From Candidatus Omnitrophota bacterium (GTDB lineage: Bacteria > Omnitrophota > Gorgyraeia > Gygaellales > Profunditerraquicolaceae), in NCBI GenBank assembly GCA_026416665.1, contig JAOAET010000030.1, positions 1 to 61,676 of the forward strand: DNA of 61,676 nt, read 5' to 3'. Of this stretch, positions 16,968 to 26,175 are shown one piece after another. Made by a program: the position numbers and the translations under genes. Each line of letters opens with the position of its first letter. Position 1 is the stretch's first letter. The notes below the pieces were generated by a model, which had not been told where the DNA came from, ran no database searches, and was given only the letters and a program-made list of their open reading frames with translations.

Positions 16968-17915
16968 ATGAAGAAGTTAGGAATAATTTGTTTATTGATA
17001 TTTTTTGCCAATCTTCAATATCTCTACGCCTATTGGATTTGGAATCCAAAATCTGGGCAGTGGGTAAATCCTAAGCTTTCTGTTAAGCAAGGGCCGCAAA
17101 AACAGTTTGAATTTGCTTTGAGTTTATATAATGCAGAAGAATATGTAGATGCAAAAAGAGAATTCAAGAAGTTAATTCGGCATTTTCCGAAAGCAAAAGA
17201 GGCAGCAGAAAGCCAGTACTATTTGGGATTGATAGAGGAGAAGTTAGGAAATTTGTATGAGGCGTTTAAGGAATACCAAAAGGTTATTGACACATATCCT
17301 TTTTCCGAGAGAATCGGAGAAGTTATTGAGCGTCAATATGCAATTGGTGAGGCATTTATGTTGGGCAAGGCAAAACGTAAGGCATTAGGTTTAGAGTTGC
17401 CTGTTGATAATCCAGCGCTTGAGATTTTCGCAAAGGTTGTAGAAAATTCTCCTTATGGAGCTCTTGCCGCTAAAGCACAGTATCAACTCGGTATGGTTTA
17501 TAAGAATTTAGGTCAATATTATGAAGCAGAAGAGGCATTTAATAAAGTCATAAATAACTACCCTGACAGTGAATGGGCTCAGTCTGCAAAGTTTCAGATA
17601 GCTGCCTGTCGCGCGCTTGCCTCGAGAGGTCCTGCCTATGACCAAGGCTCTACCAAAGAGGCACGTGAGAAATTCCAGGAATTTATCCTTTCTAGTCCCC
17701 AGACTCCTCTAGTTAATGAAGCAGAGAATAGGCTAAAAGAGCTATCTGAAAAGGAAGCAGAGAGTAATTACCAAATAGGTAGATTTTACGAGAAGCAGAG
17801 AGATTATAAAGCCGCAGAGATTTACTATAATGCTACAATTGAAGTTGCTCCAGAAAGTCCTTGGGCTGTGCGGGCTATGGAGAGATTAAAGATAATGGAA
17901 AAGACCAAAAGATGA
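16968..17915 (+). CDS. BamD/YbgF-like TPR protein, exported
   Basis: A 315-residue protein with a signal peptide (residues 1-21, ending LYAYW) and several tetratricopeptide units. Examples are FALSLYNAEEYVDAKREFKKLIRHFPKAKEA, QYYLGLIEEKLGNLYEAFKEYQKVIDTYP, QLGMVYKNLGQYYEAEEAFNKVINNYP, and a final YQIGRFYEKQRDYKAAEIYYNATIEVAPESP. This is the outer-membrane assembly lipoprotein BamD arrangement, but no lipobox cysteine is seen, so it may be a periplasmic relative (YbgF/CpoB type). Its stop overlaps the lptE start (ATGA), linking it to envelope biogenesis. Confidence 0.75.
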   Translation: MKKLGIICLLIFFANLQYLYAYWIWNPKSGQWVNPKLSVKQGPQKQFEFALSLYNAEEYVDAKREFKKLIRHFPKAKEAAESQYYLGLIEEKLGNLYEAFKEYQKVIDTYPFSERIGEVIERQYAIGEAFMLGKAKRKALGLELPVDNPALEIFAKVVENSPYGALAAKAQYQLGMVYKNLGQYYEAEEAFNKVINNYPDSEWAQSAKFQIAACRALASRGPAYDQGSTKEAREKFQEFILSSPQTPLVNEAENRLKELSEKEAESNYQIGRFYEKQRDYKAAEIYYNATIEVAPESPWAVRAMERLKIMEKTKR

Positions 17916-18457
17916 AAAAAACCAAAACAGTGTTATTTATTATAATTTTAATGTGTGTTAATTTAAGCAGTTGTGGCTATACCAGTCGGTCCCTTATCAA
18001 AGAGAGATTTAATAGTATTTATATAAAAGAAATCAAAAACGCTATTGAGATTACTGAAGAGAGTGATTTCTCTGCACGCTATAAGGTAAATTGGCCTAAA
18101 ATAGAGAATGATATTAAAAGAGAACTAATTGCTAGATTTATCACTGATGGCACATTAAAAGTTAGTGAAGAGCAAACAGCGGATGTTATCTTAGAAGCAG
18201 AGGTAATAGAGTTTAGACGCGACCCTCTACGTTATTCTACTAATGATGAAGTAGAAGAATATCGTTTGAATATAGCAGTTAATCTTGTCCTTTGGGATGC
18301 AAAGACACAGACACAACTGTGGCAGGAGAAACATTTTACTGGAGACACCACCTATTTTACCCGCGGACCCCTTGCCAAGACCGAAGACAGTGCCGTAAAT
18401 GAGGCAATCAAAGACCTCTGCCGTCGTATTGTGGAGCGTGTAGTTGAGCAATGGTAA
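17912..18457 (+). CDS. lptE: LptE-like LPS-assembly lipoprotein
   Basis: The product is 181 residues from ATG 17912, which overlaps the upstream stop as ATGA and starts a clean lipoprotein signal with lipobox NLSSCGY; the track start at 17861 is a TTG inside the TPR gene. The body follows the LptE/RlpB pattern: CGYTSRSL, an I-x-V-x-x-I/F strand, a helix with IKRELIARFITDGTLKV, and a Val/Ile strand around DVILEAEVIEFRRDPLRYS. It would plug LptD in the outer membrane. Position just before holA matches the lptE-holA order of proteobacteria, which supports the assignment. Confidence 0.8.
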   Translation: MKKTKTVLFIIILMCVNLSSCGYTSRSLIKERFNSIYIKEIKNAIEITEESDFSARYKVNWPKIENDIKRELIARFITDGTLKVSEEQTADVILEAEVIEFRRDPLRYSTNDEVEEYRLNIAVNLVLWDAKTQTQLWQEKHFTGDTTYFTRGPLAKTEDSAVNEAIKDLCRRIVERVVEQW

Positions 18458-19122
18458 CCGGCCATAAAAATGCATATCTTTTTCTAGGAGAGGATAGTAT
18501 AAAAGACGGTCTTTCTGTTAAGTCTACTAAATTAGAAAAAATTAAGGAGAAGTTATCTCAAAAAACTCGTCTTTTGAATATAGATACCGTTTATCTACAA
18601 GATAAAGATTTTGACTTACGTGGTCTTCAAGAAAAACTTTTAAGTATACCTCTGCCGGGTATGAAACGATTGATAATAATTCACGGACTAGAACATGCTA
18701 AGTTACCAACACGTAAGTTTCTCTTGTCATATCTTGCTAATCCCACACCGGATACCATCTTAGTATTAGATGCAGATTTTTTTGACCCAAATGATGAGTT
18801 TATCAAACAGCTTTTTCTTTTTTGTGAGATACACCGTTTTAATTTGCAAATTCCAGAGACTGCTTTTACTTTAAGCTATATGATTAAACGCCGCCAGACA
18901 AAGGCAGCTTTGGAATTATTAAACCGCCTAATCGTTGAAGGTGAGAAGCCTGAGAGAATTATTGGGGCCTTGCGTGTAGGATTGAACCGTAGAATTACTT
19001 CATCCTTACGTTTAACCCAGATGTTGCGGCTTTTGCTTCAGACAGATTTAGAGATAAAGACAGGAAGACTCAAAGCTGCCTATGCGTTAGAGAAGATGAT
19101 AATTTCTCTATGCCAATTTTGA
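18451..19122 (+). CDS. holA: DNA polymerase III delta subunit-like protein
   Basis: A 223-residue protein, shorter than the usual 330-340. It starts NAYLFLGEDSIKD (delta proteins open with a YLFxGE-type strand). It has LPGMKRLIIIHG near residue 70, ANPTPDTILVLDAD for the second half of the AAA-like fold, and ends LLLQTDLEIKTGRLKAAYALEKMIISL, the diagnostic C-terminal helix signature of the clamp-loader delta. Part of the N-terminal AAA+ region seems condensed. It overlaps lptE by seven bases and converges on rpsT with a 15-base overlap of the 3' ends. Confidence 0.78.
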   Translation: MVTGHKNAYLFLGEDSIKDGLSVKSTKLEKIKEKLSQKTRLLNIDTVYLQDKDFDLRGLQEKLLSIPLPGMKRLIIIHGLEHAKLPTRKFLLSYLANPTPDTILVLDADFFDPNDEFIKQLFLFCEIHRFNLQIPETAFTLSYMIKRRQTKAALELLNRLIVEGEKPERIIGALRVGLNRRITSSLRLTQMLRLLLQTDLEIKTGRLKAAYALEKMIISLCQF

Positions 19123-19371
19123 AAATTTCTGGGCAAGTCGTGATTTTTTACGGCTGGCAGTATTAGTATGAATAATCTTTTTCTTTGCCGCTTTGTCCAG
19201 TAATGAATAGACAAAGGAAAGTTGTTTTTTTGCCTCCTCAATCTGTTTCTGTGAGAATAGAGAGAGGAGTTTCTTAATTGCTGCTTTAAGTTGACGTTTT
19301 ATACGTAGATTACGAACGCGTCTTTTTTCATCAACGCGTAATCTTTTTACAGCGGCTCTACGTTTAGGCAT
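19108..19371 (-). CDS. rpsT: 30S ribosomal protein S20
   Basis: An 87-residue basic helical protein. MPKRRAAVKRLRVDEKRRVRNLRIKRQLK matches the S20 N-terminus, and the later VYSLLDKAAKKKIIHTNTASRKKSRLAQK is the S20 C-terminal signature. It binds 16S rRNA early in small-subunit assembly. AAGGAGATTAAG precedes the ATG. The gene is divergent from murJ, an arrangement known elsewhere for rpsT and murJ/mviN, and its tail overlaps holA on the other strand. Confidence 0.95.
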   Translation of the reverse strand: MPKRRAAVKRLRVDEKRRVRNLRIKRQLKAAIKKLLSLFSQKQIEEAKKQLSFVYSLLDKAAKKKIIHTNTASRKKSRLAQKFSKLA

Positions 19372-19422
19372 CTTAATCTCCTTGTGTTCATTAAGGTTTT
19401 ATGTTTAAAAATGATTTAACAA

Positions 19423-19451
19423 TTAATAGCATATTTATCTTTCTCTGTCAA
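19423..19451 (-). promoter_or_regulatory. rpsT promoter
   Basis: On the minus strand TTGACA (19451-19446), a 17-base spacer ending in TGC, and TATTAA (19428-19423): consensus -35 plus an extended -10. The -35 shares its first base with the murJ start codon at 19451. Confidence 0.7.
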
Positions 19452-21070
19452 TGAATAAATCCTTATCTTATCCTACCCACATAGCGTTTTCTGCCTCAGT
19501 AGTAAGTATAGCCACTTTTCTTTCTCGGATATTAGGCTTTATACGCGATATAGTTATTGCGCGATTTTTTGGAGTGTCTATTCAGGCCAGTGCCTTTGTG
19601 GTAGCTTTTCGCTTACCCAATCTGTTTCGTGACCTTTTAGGTGAAGGAGCAGCAAACTCAGCAATTGTACCGGTTTTAAGTGAATATCTTCACAAAGACA
19701 GCAAAGAACAGGAATTTTGGAAGATAGCCAATATTCTGATGAGAGTATTGCTATTAATATTTTTTACACTCACTCTATTAGGTATTATTTTTTCTCCTTT
19801 ATTAGTGCGTATTATGGCGCCTGGTTTTACCAGAGAAATATTGGATTTAACCGTAAGACTTAATCGCATTATGTTTGCTTATCTTATACTAATAGGTATG
19901 GCTGCTTATGCTACCGCATTACTTAATAGCTTAGGACACTTTAGTATCCCAGCATTTAGCCCTTGCCTTTTAAATATTGCTCTTATTATAGGGGCAATGA
20001 TAAGTAAAGAAAATCCTTTTGGTCTGGCAATTGCGGTCCTCGCAGGAGGGGTCTTGCAGCTTATAATTCAGTTACCTGTTTTAAAAAACTACGGAATGCA
20101 GTTTAAAATAAGCGGACCACTAAAACACAAAGCAGTTACAAAGATAAGTAGACTTCTTACTCCTCGTTTGTTTAGTAGCGCCATCTACCAATTAAATAAT
20201 ATTGTAGATTCAGTATTCGGGTCACTATCCTTTATTGTTGGTGAGGGAGCAATAGCTGCACTTTATTTTTCCTATCGTCTTATTCAATTTCCATTAGCTT
20301 TGTTTAGCACCTCTCTATCACAGGTAATGTTACCTACTCTTTCTCAGATAGCCTCAGCCTCTGTTGAGACAGAGCAATTTAAGAAAACCTTTATGTTTGG
20401 TTTACGGACAATTATTTTTTTAATTATCCCCTGTAGTGTAGCTTTTATGGTCTTATCAAAAACATTAATTTATTCACTTTTTGGTGGAGGAAGGTTTTCC
20501 AAATACGCCGTTGAGATTACTTCAGGGTGTCTTTTTTATTACAGCTTAGGTTTAGTTGCTTACGCGACAATAAAACTTTTTCAATCAGCTTTTTTTGCAC
20601 TAAAAGATACACTAACACCTACCTATATTTCTGCGTTTGGCCTTATACTTAATGTTTTACTAAATGCCCTGTTTATGTATAAACTAAAGGCCAAAGGGAT
20701 TGCCTTGGCTACTTCCTTATCTGGTATAATTTCTGCAATACTTTTAGGGTATTATCTACAAAGAAAAATTGGTACATTTGTTTTTAAAAACTTAATAGTT
20801 TTTATTGTTAAAGTAGTTTTGGCTTCTTCTGTAATGGCAGTGGTTTGCTATTTTAGTCAAAAGATAAGTTATCCATTTGCTAGAGGTGTTTTGGAGAAAC
20901 TCTTATTGTTAACTGTCCCAATAGGGCTAGGCGGTTTGACATATTTTGTTTGCGCTCTTTTTTTAAATATTGAGCAAGCTGGTTTAATTTTAAAAATGGT
21001 CACGGGGCAAACTAACGCTACTTTTTTGGCAGAGGTAATAAATGAGCAAGGACATAAAAAAAATAATTAG
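19451..21070 (+). CDS. murJ: Lipid II flippase MurJ (MviN)
   Basis: A 539-residue polytopic protein of the MOP superfamily that moves lipid-linked peptidoglycan precursors across the inner membrane. About 14 helices are expected. N-terminal signatures are SVVSIATFLSRILGFIRDIVIARFFGV and FVVAFRLPNLFRDLLGEGAANSAIVPVLSEY, both highly conserved in MurJ. Central QLPVLKNYGMQFK and the loop GGGRFS are also typical. The ATG has no clear ribosome binding site. Its 3' end overlaps uvrC by 29 bases. Confidence 0.95.
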   Translation: MNKSLSYPTHIAFSASVVSIATFLSRILGFIRDIVIARFFGVSIQASAFVVAFRLPNLFRDLLGEGAANSAIVPVLSEYLHKDSKEQEFWKIANILMRVLLLIFFTLTLLGIIFSPLLVRIMAPGFTREILDLTVRLNRIMFAYLILIGMAAYATALLNSLGHFSIPAFSPCLLNIALIIGAMISKENPFGLAIAVLAGGVLQLIIQLPVLKNYGMQFKISGPLKHKAVTKISRLLTPRLFSSAIYQLNNIVDSVFGSLSFIVGEGAIAALYFSYRLIQFPLALFSTSLSQVMLPTLSQIASASVETEQFKKTFMFGLRTIIFLIIPCSVAFMVLSKTLIYSLFGGGRFSKYAVEITSGCLFYYSLGLVAYATIKLFQSAFFALKDTLTPTYISAFGLILNVLLNALFMYKLKAKGIALATSLSGIISAILLGYYLQRKIGTFVFKNLIVFIVKVVLASSVMAVVCYFSQKISYPFARGVLEKLLLLTVPIGLGGLTYFVCALFLNIEQAGLILKMVTGQTNATFLAEVINEQGHKKNN

Positions 21071-22289
21071 TTCTCTTCCAGATCAGCCAGGGGTTTATAT
21101 CTACAAGGATGCTGAAGGAAGAATAATTTATATTGGCAAGGCAAAGTCATTAAAAAAAAGGGTTGCTTCTTACTTTACAAAATACCTATCAAGCAAAACA
21201 CAGGCCTTGGTATCAAAAATTTGTGACATCGAGTATATTACCACTGCCACAGAATACCAGGCACAGCTTTTGGAGGCAGAGCTTATTCGTGATAATCAGC
21301 CACAGTATAATGTTTCTTTTAAAGACGATAAATCTTTTCCTATGATTGCTATTACAAAAGAACGCTTCCCGCGTATAACTTTAAGCCGTGCCCTTGAGGC
21401 AGAGAAAAACCCTCAAGCTGCTTTTTATTATGGGCCGTATCCCAATGCAAAGCTTGTTCGGCAAAGTATCAAGTTCATCAGGCGCTTATTTGGTTTTCGT
21501 AGTTGTAAGACTATGCCGAACCAACCATGCCTATATTTTCGTTTAGGTCTTTGTCCAGCACCCTGTATTGGAAAGATAACCGCAGAGGATTATGCCCAAC
21601 GAATAGAGCAGATCCGTCTTTTTTTGGAATGCCGTTATGACCAGCTAATAGAAAAATTAACCCAGAAGATGAAAAAACTAGCTGAGCAACATCTTTTTGA
21701 AGAGGCAGCACAGTTACGCGACCAAATTAAAGCACTTAGTATGGTTACTCAAACCGGGGAGGTATCCACATTAGGCGCATTAGAGCAGTTAAAAAAATGC
21801 TTGAGATTAAATAGACTGCCTTTACATATTGAAGGATTTGATGTCTCTAATATTGCGGGAAAAGAAGCTACAGCAGCTATGGTTTGTTTTTCTTATGGGC
21901 GTCCTGATAAGAAGAATTATCGTAGGTTTAGAATTAAGACGGTTTATTCTGTTGATGATTACGCAATGATTCGTGAAGTGATCCGTCGCAGATATAGGCG
22001 CCTTAAAGAAGAAAAAACTCCTTTGCCAGATTTAGTTGTAATTGATGGTGGTAAACAACATCTTTTAGCAGCCAGTGAACAAATAAAGAAATTAGGACTT
22101 TCGCTTCAAGTAATAAGTATCACTAAAGACCCTGAGCAGGTTTATTCATTAAAGGGAAATCGTGTAATAAATTTTGAAAAAGATAGCTTAGCCTTAAATC
22201 TTTTACGTTACATTCGCAATGAAGCGCATCGTTTCGCACGTAAATACCATCTTCTTCTGCGAAAAAAGAAATTATTGCCGCAAGTTTAA
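21042..22289 (+). CDS. uvrC: Short UvrC, excinuclease subunit without the C-terminal HhH domain
   Basis: UvrC makes both incisions in nucleotide-excision repair. GVYIYKDAEGRIIYIGKAKSLKKRV is the GIY-YIG nuclease; YFRLGLCPAPCIGKI is the Cys-rich linker. The UVR motif near residues 200-235 (LIEKLTQKMKKLAEQHLFEEAAQLRDQI) binds UvrB. IEGFDVSNIAGKEATAAMVCFSYGRPDKKNYRRFRI and LVVIDGGKQHL are the RNase H-like domain that makes the 5' cut. At 415 residues it ends after EAHRFARKYH; the tandem helix-hairpin-helix seen in 600-residue UvrC is missing, and the 38 bases to ogt hold no remnant. Confidence 0.93.
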   Translation: MSKDIKKIISSLPDQPGVYIYKDAEGRIIYIGKAKSLKKRVASYFTKYLSSKTQALVSKICDIEYITTATEYQAQLLEAELIRDNQPQYNVSFKDDKSFPMIAITKERFPRITLSRALEAEKNPQAAFYYGPYPNAKLVRQSIKFIRRLFGFRSCKTMPNQPCLYFRLGLCPAPCIGKITAEDYAQRIEQIRLFLECRYDQLIEKLTQKMKKLAEQHLFEEAAQLRDQIKALSMVTQTGEVSTLGALEQLKKCLRLNRLPLHIEGFDVSNIAGKEATAAMVCFSYGRPDKKNYRRFRIKTVYSVDDYAMIREVIRRRYRRLKEEKTPLPDLVVIDGGKQHLLAASEQIKKLGLSLQVISITKDPEQVYSLKGNRVINFEKDSLALNLLRYIRNEAHRFARKYHLLLRKKKLLPQV

Positions 22290-22327
22290 ATTGTTAAAGA
22301 GCTAAAGTAATTCTTAAATCTAAAGTT

Positions 22328-22606
22328 ATGAATTCTTTTACTCGGAAGGTTTACGAAATTGTTTTAAAAATTCCCTTAGGTAAAGTGCGTACTTACAGTT
22401 GGGTTGCTAAAAAGGCAGGTAGACCTAAAGCTAGCCGAGCAGTAGGCAATATTTTACGCAATAATCCTTATCCCATACTTATACCTTGCCATCGCGTAAT
22501 TAAAAGTAATGGGGAAATTGGGGGTTATTCAAAAGGTATCCGAAAGAAAAAAGCACTTCTGTTAAAAGAGAAGGAGATTATCCGATGGCTAAAGAGCAGA
22601 CCATAA
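22328..22606 (+). CDS. ogt: Methylated-DNA--[protein]-cysteine S-methyltransferase, catalytic domain only
   Basis: A 92-residue protein consisting of the winged-helix DNA-binding/active-site domain of O6-alkylguanine alkyltransferases. GKVRTYSWVAKKAGRPKASRAVGNILRNNPYPILIPCHRVI contains the acceptor Cys in PCHRV and the arginine finger region. The acceptor is Cys, not Trp or Ala, so direct alkyl transfer remains possible, unlike alkyltransferase-like proteins. The N-terminal RNase H-like domain of Ada/Ogt is absent. The 3' end overlaps the next gene by 22 bases. Together with uvrC it forms a DNA repair pair. Confidence 0.9.
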   Translation: MNSFTRKVYEIVLKIPLGKVRTYSWVAKKAGRPKASRAVGNILRNNPYPILIPCHRVIKSNGEIGGYSKGIRKKKALLLKEKEIIRWLKSRP

Positions 22607-23526
22607 GAAAAATTCTTTTCTACAGCAGTGTAATAATTTTCTTTGTTGGGTTACCGATTATTTTATCTTCAGCAGTCGGCTATCGGTTTGACCGCAAAAC
22701 TTTTAAATTCACTAAAACGGGGTTTATTTCTTTAAAGACAATACCAATTGGTGCAAAAGTCTATATTAATGATCGGCCTTTCTTGGAAAAAACTCCTTGT
22801 CTTATTGCTGAGTTAATGCCTGATATTTATAAGTTAGAGATTTCTCTACCAGGGTATTATCCTTATACTACTGCAGTAATGGTGGAGGCAGGAAAGGTTA
22901 CACGTTTAGAAAAGATTATTTTATTTCCCTTGCGGCCTGACGTAGAACAGGTGAATAAAGAACCATTAATGGCATATTGGTTAGATTTACAAAAAGGATT
23001 TATTTTTTATGTAGATGAGCAGAATAAAGCTATTTATAAGGCAGATCTTTTTACAGAACATTTCGAACATTTTGCAGACTATATGCCTCTTTCGCAGGAC
23101 CCTTTTAAGTGGGAATTATCAGCTGACCGTAAAAAGTTAATGTATTGTAACAGTCGGCAGATAGGTATTATCTATCTTAGACCTCAAGATGCCGAATTTG
23201 AACAAACAAAATTTATTATTCAATACCCCCATTCTATCCGAGATATCTTCTGGCATTCTGACTCTTATTACCTAATTGTAGTTACTGAAAAGACTATCGA
23301 TATGCTAGAGGCACGGCCAAATGCCTTACCACAGACTATAGTGAAACTTAAGCACCATAAAACTTATGCCAGCTACGATATAAAGAGTGATACGCTCTAC
23401 TTTACAGATACCGAAGAAGCAGCTGATGGTAGGCAGTATTTAAACCTTTATCGTTTGGACCTTAAGCCACGTAAGCTATATTCTATAATAGAAGATTTGA
23501 TAAAAAAGAGACATACAGTTGAGTAA
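22585..23526 (+). CDS. PEGA-domain membrane-anchored protein
   Basis: A 313-residue protein with one N-terminal helix (ILFYSSVIIFFVGLPIILSSAVGY). Residues about 45-105 form a PEGA domain: ISLKTIPIGAKVYINDRPFLEKTPCLIAELMPDIYKLEISLPGYYPYT, of the kind found in surface-layer-like and envelope proteins. The remaining 200 residues have short beta-strand repeats (KKLMYCNSRQIGIIYL, YLIVVTEKTIDML) suggestive of a beta-propeller fragment. It overlaps ogt and sits before a membrane glycosyltransferase. The role is unknown; a periplasmic scaffold is plausible. Confidence 0.7.
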   Translation: MAKEQTIRKILFYSSVIIFFVGLPIILSSAVGYRFDRKTFKFTKTGFISLKTIPIGAKVYINDRPFLEKTPCLIAELMPDIYKLEISLPGYYPYTTAVMVEAGKVTRLEKIILFPLRPDVEQVNKEPLMAYWLDLQKGFIFYVDEQNKAIYKADLFTEHFEHFADYMPLSQDPFKWELSADRKKLMYCNSRQIGIIYLRPQDAEFEQTKFIIQYPHSIRDIFWHSDSYYLIVVTEKTIDMLEARPNALPQTIVKLKHHKTYASYDIKSDTLYFTDTEEAADGRQYLNLYRLDLKPRKLYSIIEDLIKKRHTVE

Positions 23527-23530
23527 TACT

Positions 23531-25021
23531 ATGCCCAAGGAAAAAATTCGTCGGTTCCTGGAGATAATACCAGGAAGTATATCTTGGATTAGTATTATAG
23601 TATTAGTAGCCCTGGCTATTTTTCGACCAGTGGCTTGTGCTGTATTCATCATTATTTTTGAATTTTATTGGATTATTCGTACAGGCTATTTAACTACCCT
23701 GTTAATTTTGGCGTATCGAAAATTAATGCGCCAGAGAAACAAAGACTGGCTATATCTTTTAGAACGCCTTCAGCCTGAAAAAGATTTCCATAAATTATTT
23801 CATTTGGTTATTTTCCCAACTTGTAAAGAAGGTCCACAGATTCTTGAAGAATCATTAACAGCATTAGCCAACAGCAAGTATCCTCTTGATAGAATTATTG
23901 TAGTAATTGCTTTTGAGGAACGTATCTTACAGGCAAAACAATGGGCTAAGCAATTAGAACAAAAGTGGGCACATTATTTTGGAGGGTATCTGTCAACCTT
24001 TCATCCCGATGGGCTTGCAGGAGAGCGGCCGGTAAAAGGTGCAAACGCTACTTGGGCAGCAAAAAAAGCCAAAGATTTTCTTGAAGAAAAAGGTATTCCT
24101 TTAGAAAACGTAATTGTTTCTTGTTTTGATGCAGACACCTGTGTAGATAAAAACTATTTTGCCTGTCTTTCTTACCACTTTCTTACGCATTTAAAGCCAC
24201 ACCAGGCAAGTTATCAGCCCATACCTGTTTACAATAATAATATCTGGCAGGCACCTTCGTTTGCGCGTCTGGTAGAATTATGTGCTTCTTTTATGCAACT
24301 AATTGAGAGTGTACGAAGAGAAAAATTTGTTACTTTCTCAAGCCATAGTATGAGTTTCAAGACTTTAGTTGACATAGATTATTGGCCTTTAGATATGGTC
24401 TCTGATGATTCAGTTGTGTATTGGAAGGCATATCTTCATTTTGATGGCGAATACGAGGTAGTGCCTTTGTATATTACTGTCTCTATGGATGTTGCCTATA
24501 GTAAGACTTTGTGGCAGACAATAAAAATACAGTATAAACAAAAAAGGCGTTGGGCTTTTGGGGTAGAGAATTTTCCTTTTGTTGTCTATGGTTTTTTACA
24601 TAACCCTCACATTCCTTTTACAAAAAAAATAAGAAGGACATTTCACTTATTAGAAAGCCATGTTACTTGGGCACTCTGGGCAACGATAATTGTGGTTATT
24701 TCTCCGCTACCTATGTTATTAGGAAGACAATTTATTCAACAACTTCCTATCGGTTATAACTTCCCACGCATTAGTAGTATGCTTTTGGACTTTACTATAT
24801 GGACAAGTTTAATCTGGTTAGTCTTAAGTCGTTTAATTCTTCCACCACGTCCTAAAAAGATTAGTTGGTTTGTTAATGTAATGATGATAATGGAATGGTT
24901 AATGGTGCCTTTTATTGTGATTATTCTTGGTTCAACGCCGGCATTGGATGCCCAGACACGTTTACTATTAGGTAGATATTTAGATTTTTCTCCTACTGAA
25001 AAGAGCCGTAAAGTGGTATAA
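23531..25021 (+). CDS. Membrane glycosyltransferase family 2 (cellulose-synthase-like)
   Basis: A 496-residue protein. Two N-terminal helices are followed by a cytosolic GT-A domain: LVIFPTCKEGPQILEESLTAL, VSCFDADTCVDKNYFACL (DxD metal-binding motif), a downstream DDSVVYWK acidic pair, and the QKRRWAFGVENFPF (QxxRW-like) acceptor motif. Three or four C-terminal helices follow. This is the processive GT2 architecture for synthesising and exporting a polysaccharide. I prefer ATG 23531 to the TTG at 23519, which lies inside the previous gene's end. The product polysaccharide cannot be named. Confidence 0.85.
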   Translation: MPKEKIRRFLEIIPGSISWISIIVLVALAIFRPVACAVFIIIFEFYWIIRTGYLTTLLILAYRKLMRQRNKDWLYLLERLQPEKDFHKLFHLVIFPTCKEGPQILEESLTALANSKYPLDRIIVVIAFEERILQAKQWAKQLEQKWAHYFGGYLSTFHPDGLAGERPVKGANATWAAKKAKDFLEEKGIPLENVIVSCFDADTCVDKNYFACLSYHFLTHLKPHQASYQPIPVYNNNIWQAPSFARLVELCASFMQLIESVRREKFVTFSSHSMSFKTLVDIDYWPLDMVSDDSVVYWKAYLHFDGEYEVVPLYITVSMDVAYSKTLWQTIKIQYKQKRRWAFGVENFPFVVYGFLHNPHIPFTKKIRRTFHLLESHVTWALWATIIVVISPLPMLLGRQFIQQLPIGYNFPRISSMLLDFTIWTSLIWLVLSRLILPPRPKKISWFVNVMMIMEWLMVPFIVIILGSTPALDAQTRLLLGRYLDFSPTEKSRKVV

Positions 25022-25066
25022 TAAATTTTTGAATAAATAATTGCTGGTAAAGGAGGAGGGTAAGTA

Positions 25067-26140
25067 ATGACCATTATAGATTATCTAAAAATGCTTGTAG
25101 AAAAGGACGGTTCTGACCTTTTTTACCGTGCAGGCGGTACTGTCAGGATGCGTATTAATGGCCTGGTTACGCAAGTGGGAAGTGAAATCATCACCATGGA
25201 TGATATTGATATGGCGTTACAGAAAATACTTTCTAAAGAGCTACGCGATTTTTTTAAACGTAACCTAGATGTGGAATTTGCATATTATTGTCCTGAGTTA
25301 AAACACCGTTTCCGAGTCAGTATCTTTAATCAGCGGAATTGGCCGTCTATTGTTGTGCGCAATGTCCCTGCACGAATAAAAACTTTAGAGGAGTTGAATT
25401 TACCAGCAGAGATATTAAAGAAACTTGCTTTAGAACGCAGAGGTATTGTCTTGTTGACAGGGACGATGGGGTCGGGTAAGTCTACTACTATTGCCAGTAT
25501 GATTGAGTATATTAATGAAAATTGTTATCGGCATATCTATACCCTTGAAGAGCCAATTGAGGCTACATTTGAAGACAAAAACTGTATTATCAATCAGCGT
25601 GAGTTGAATAAAGATGTGGTTTCCTATAGTCAGGCTTTACGTTCTTTTACTCTGCAAAGCCCAGATGTTATTTACATCGGAAATATCCGTGATACTGAAA
25701 CAATGGCGGCTGCTTTAACAGTAGCAGAAACTGGTGTGTTAGTTTTAAGTACACTACATACTGTCAATGCCCCACAGACAGTAGAGCGAATCATTAATTT
25801 CTTCCCACCGCATCAACATCAACAGATTTGTACACAGTTGTCTGTGCTTCTTAAAGGAGTAATCTCTCTTAGGCTTATTCCACTTAAAGATAAATCCGGG
25901 CGCGTTCCTGCTTGTGAGATAATGCTTTTGTCTCCCACTATTAGTCGTCTTATCCGTGAGAATAAAATATGGGAGATCCCTCGTTATATTGCAGAAAGTG
26001 AGATATTTGGAATGCAGACTTTTGAGCAGGCATTGGTAAAGTTGGTAAAAGAAGGAAAAATTTCTGAAGAAGATGCCTTAAGTTATTGTGATAATAAAGA
26101 TGAATTTGTGTTAGCGTTAAAGGGTATTAAAAAACATTAA
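25067..26140 (+). CDS. PilT/PilU-type pilus retraction ATPase
   Basis: A 357-residue hexameric ATPase of the type IV pilus retraction family. The N-terminal PAS-like domain is MVEKDGSDLFYRAGGTVRMRINGLV. Walker A is GTMGSGKSTT at about 132-141, the Asp box is TLEEPIEATFEDKNCIINQRE, Walker B is SPDVIYIGNIRDTETMAAALTVAETG, and STLHTVNAPQTVERIINFFP is the His box. The Walker A and EEPIE forms are closer to PilU than PilT. AAAGGAGGAGGG is a perfect ribosome binding site. No pilB, pilC or pilQ genes are near; the two pseudopilins at 445 and 6237 could be partners. Confidence 0.9.
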   Translation: MTIIDYLKMLVEKDGSDLFYRAGGTVRMRINGLVTQVGSEIITMDDIDMALQKILSKELRDFFKRNLDVEFAYYCPELKHRFRVSIFNQRNWPSIVVRNVPARIKTLEELNLPAEILKKLALERRGIVLLTGTMGSGKSTTIASMIEYINENCYRHIYTLEEPIEATFEDKNCIINQRELNKDVVSYSQALRSFTLQSPDVIYIGNIRDTETMAAALTVAETGVLVLSTLHTVNAPQTVERIINFFPPHQHQQICTQLSVLLKGVISLRLIPLKDKSGRVPACEIMLLSPTISRLIRENKIWEIPRYIAESEIFGMQTFEQALVKLVKEGKISEEDALSYCDNKDEFVLALKGIKKH

Positions 26141-26175
26141 TTGGCAAGAAATATCTTTTTAAAATAAAAAATGTG

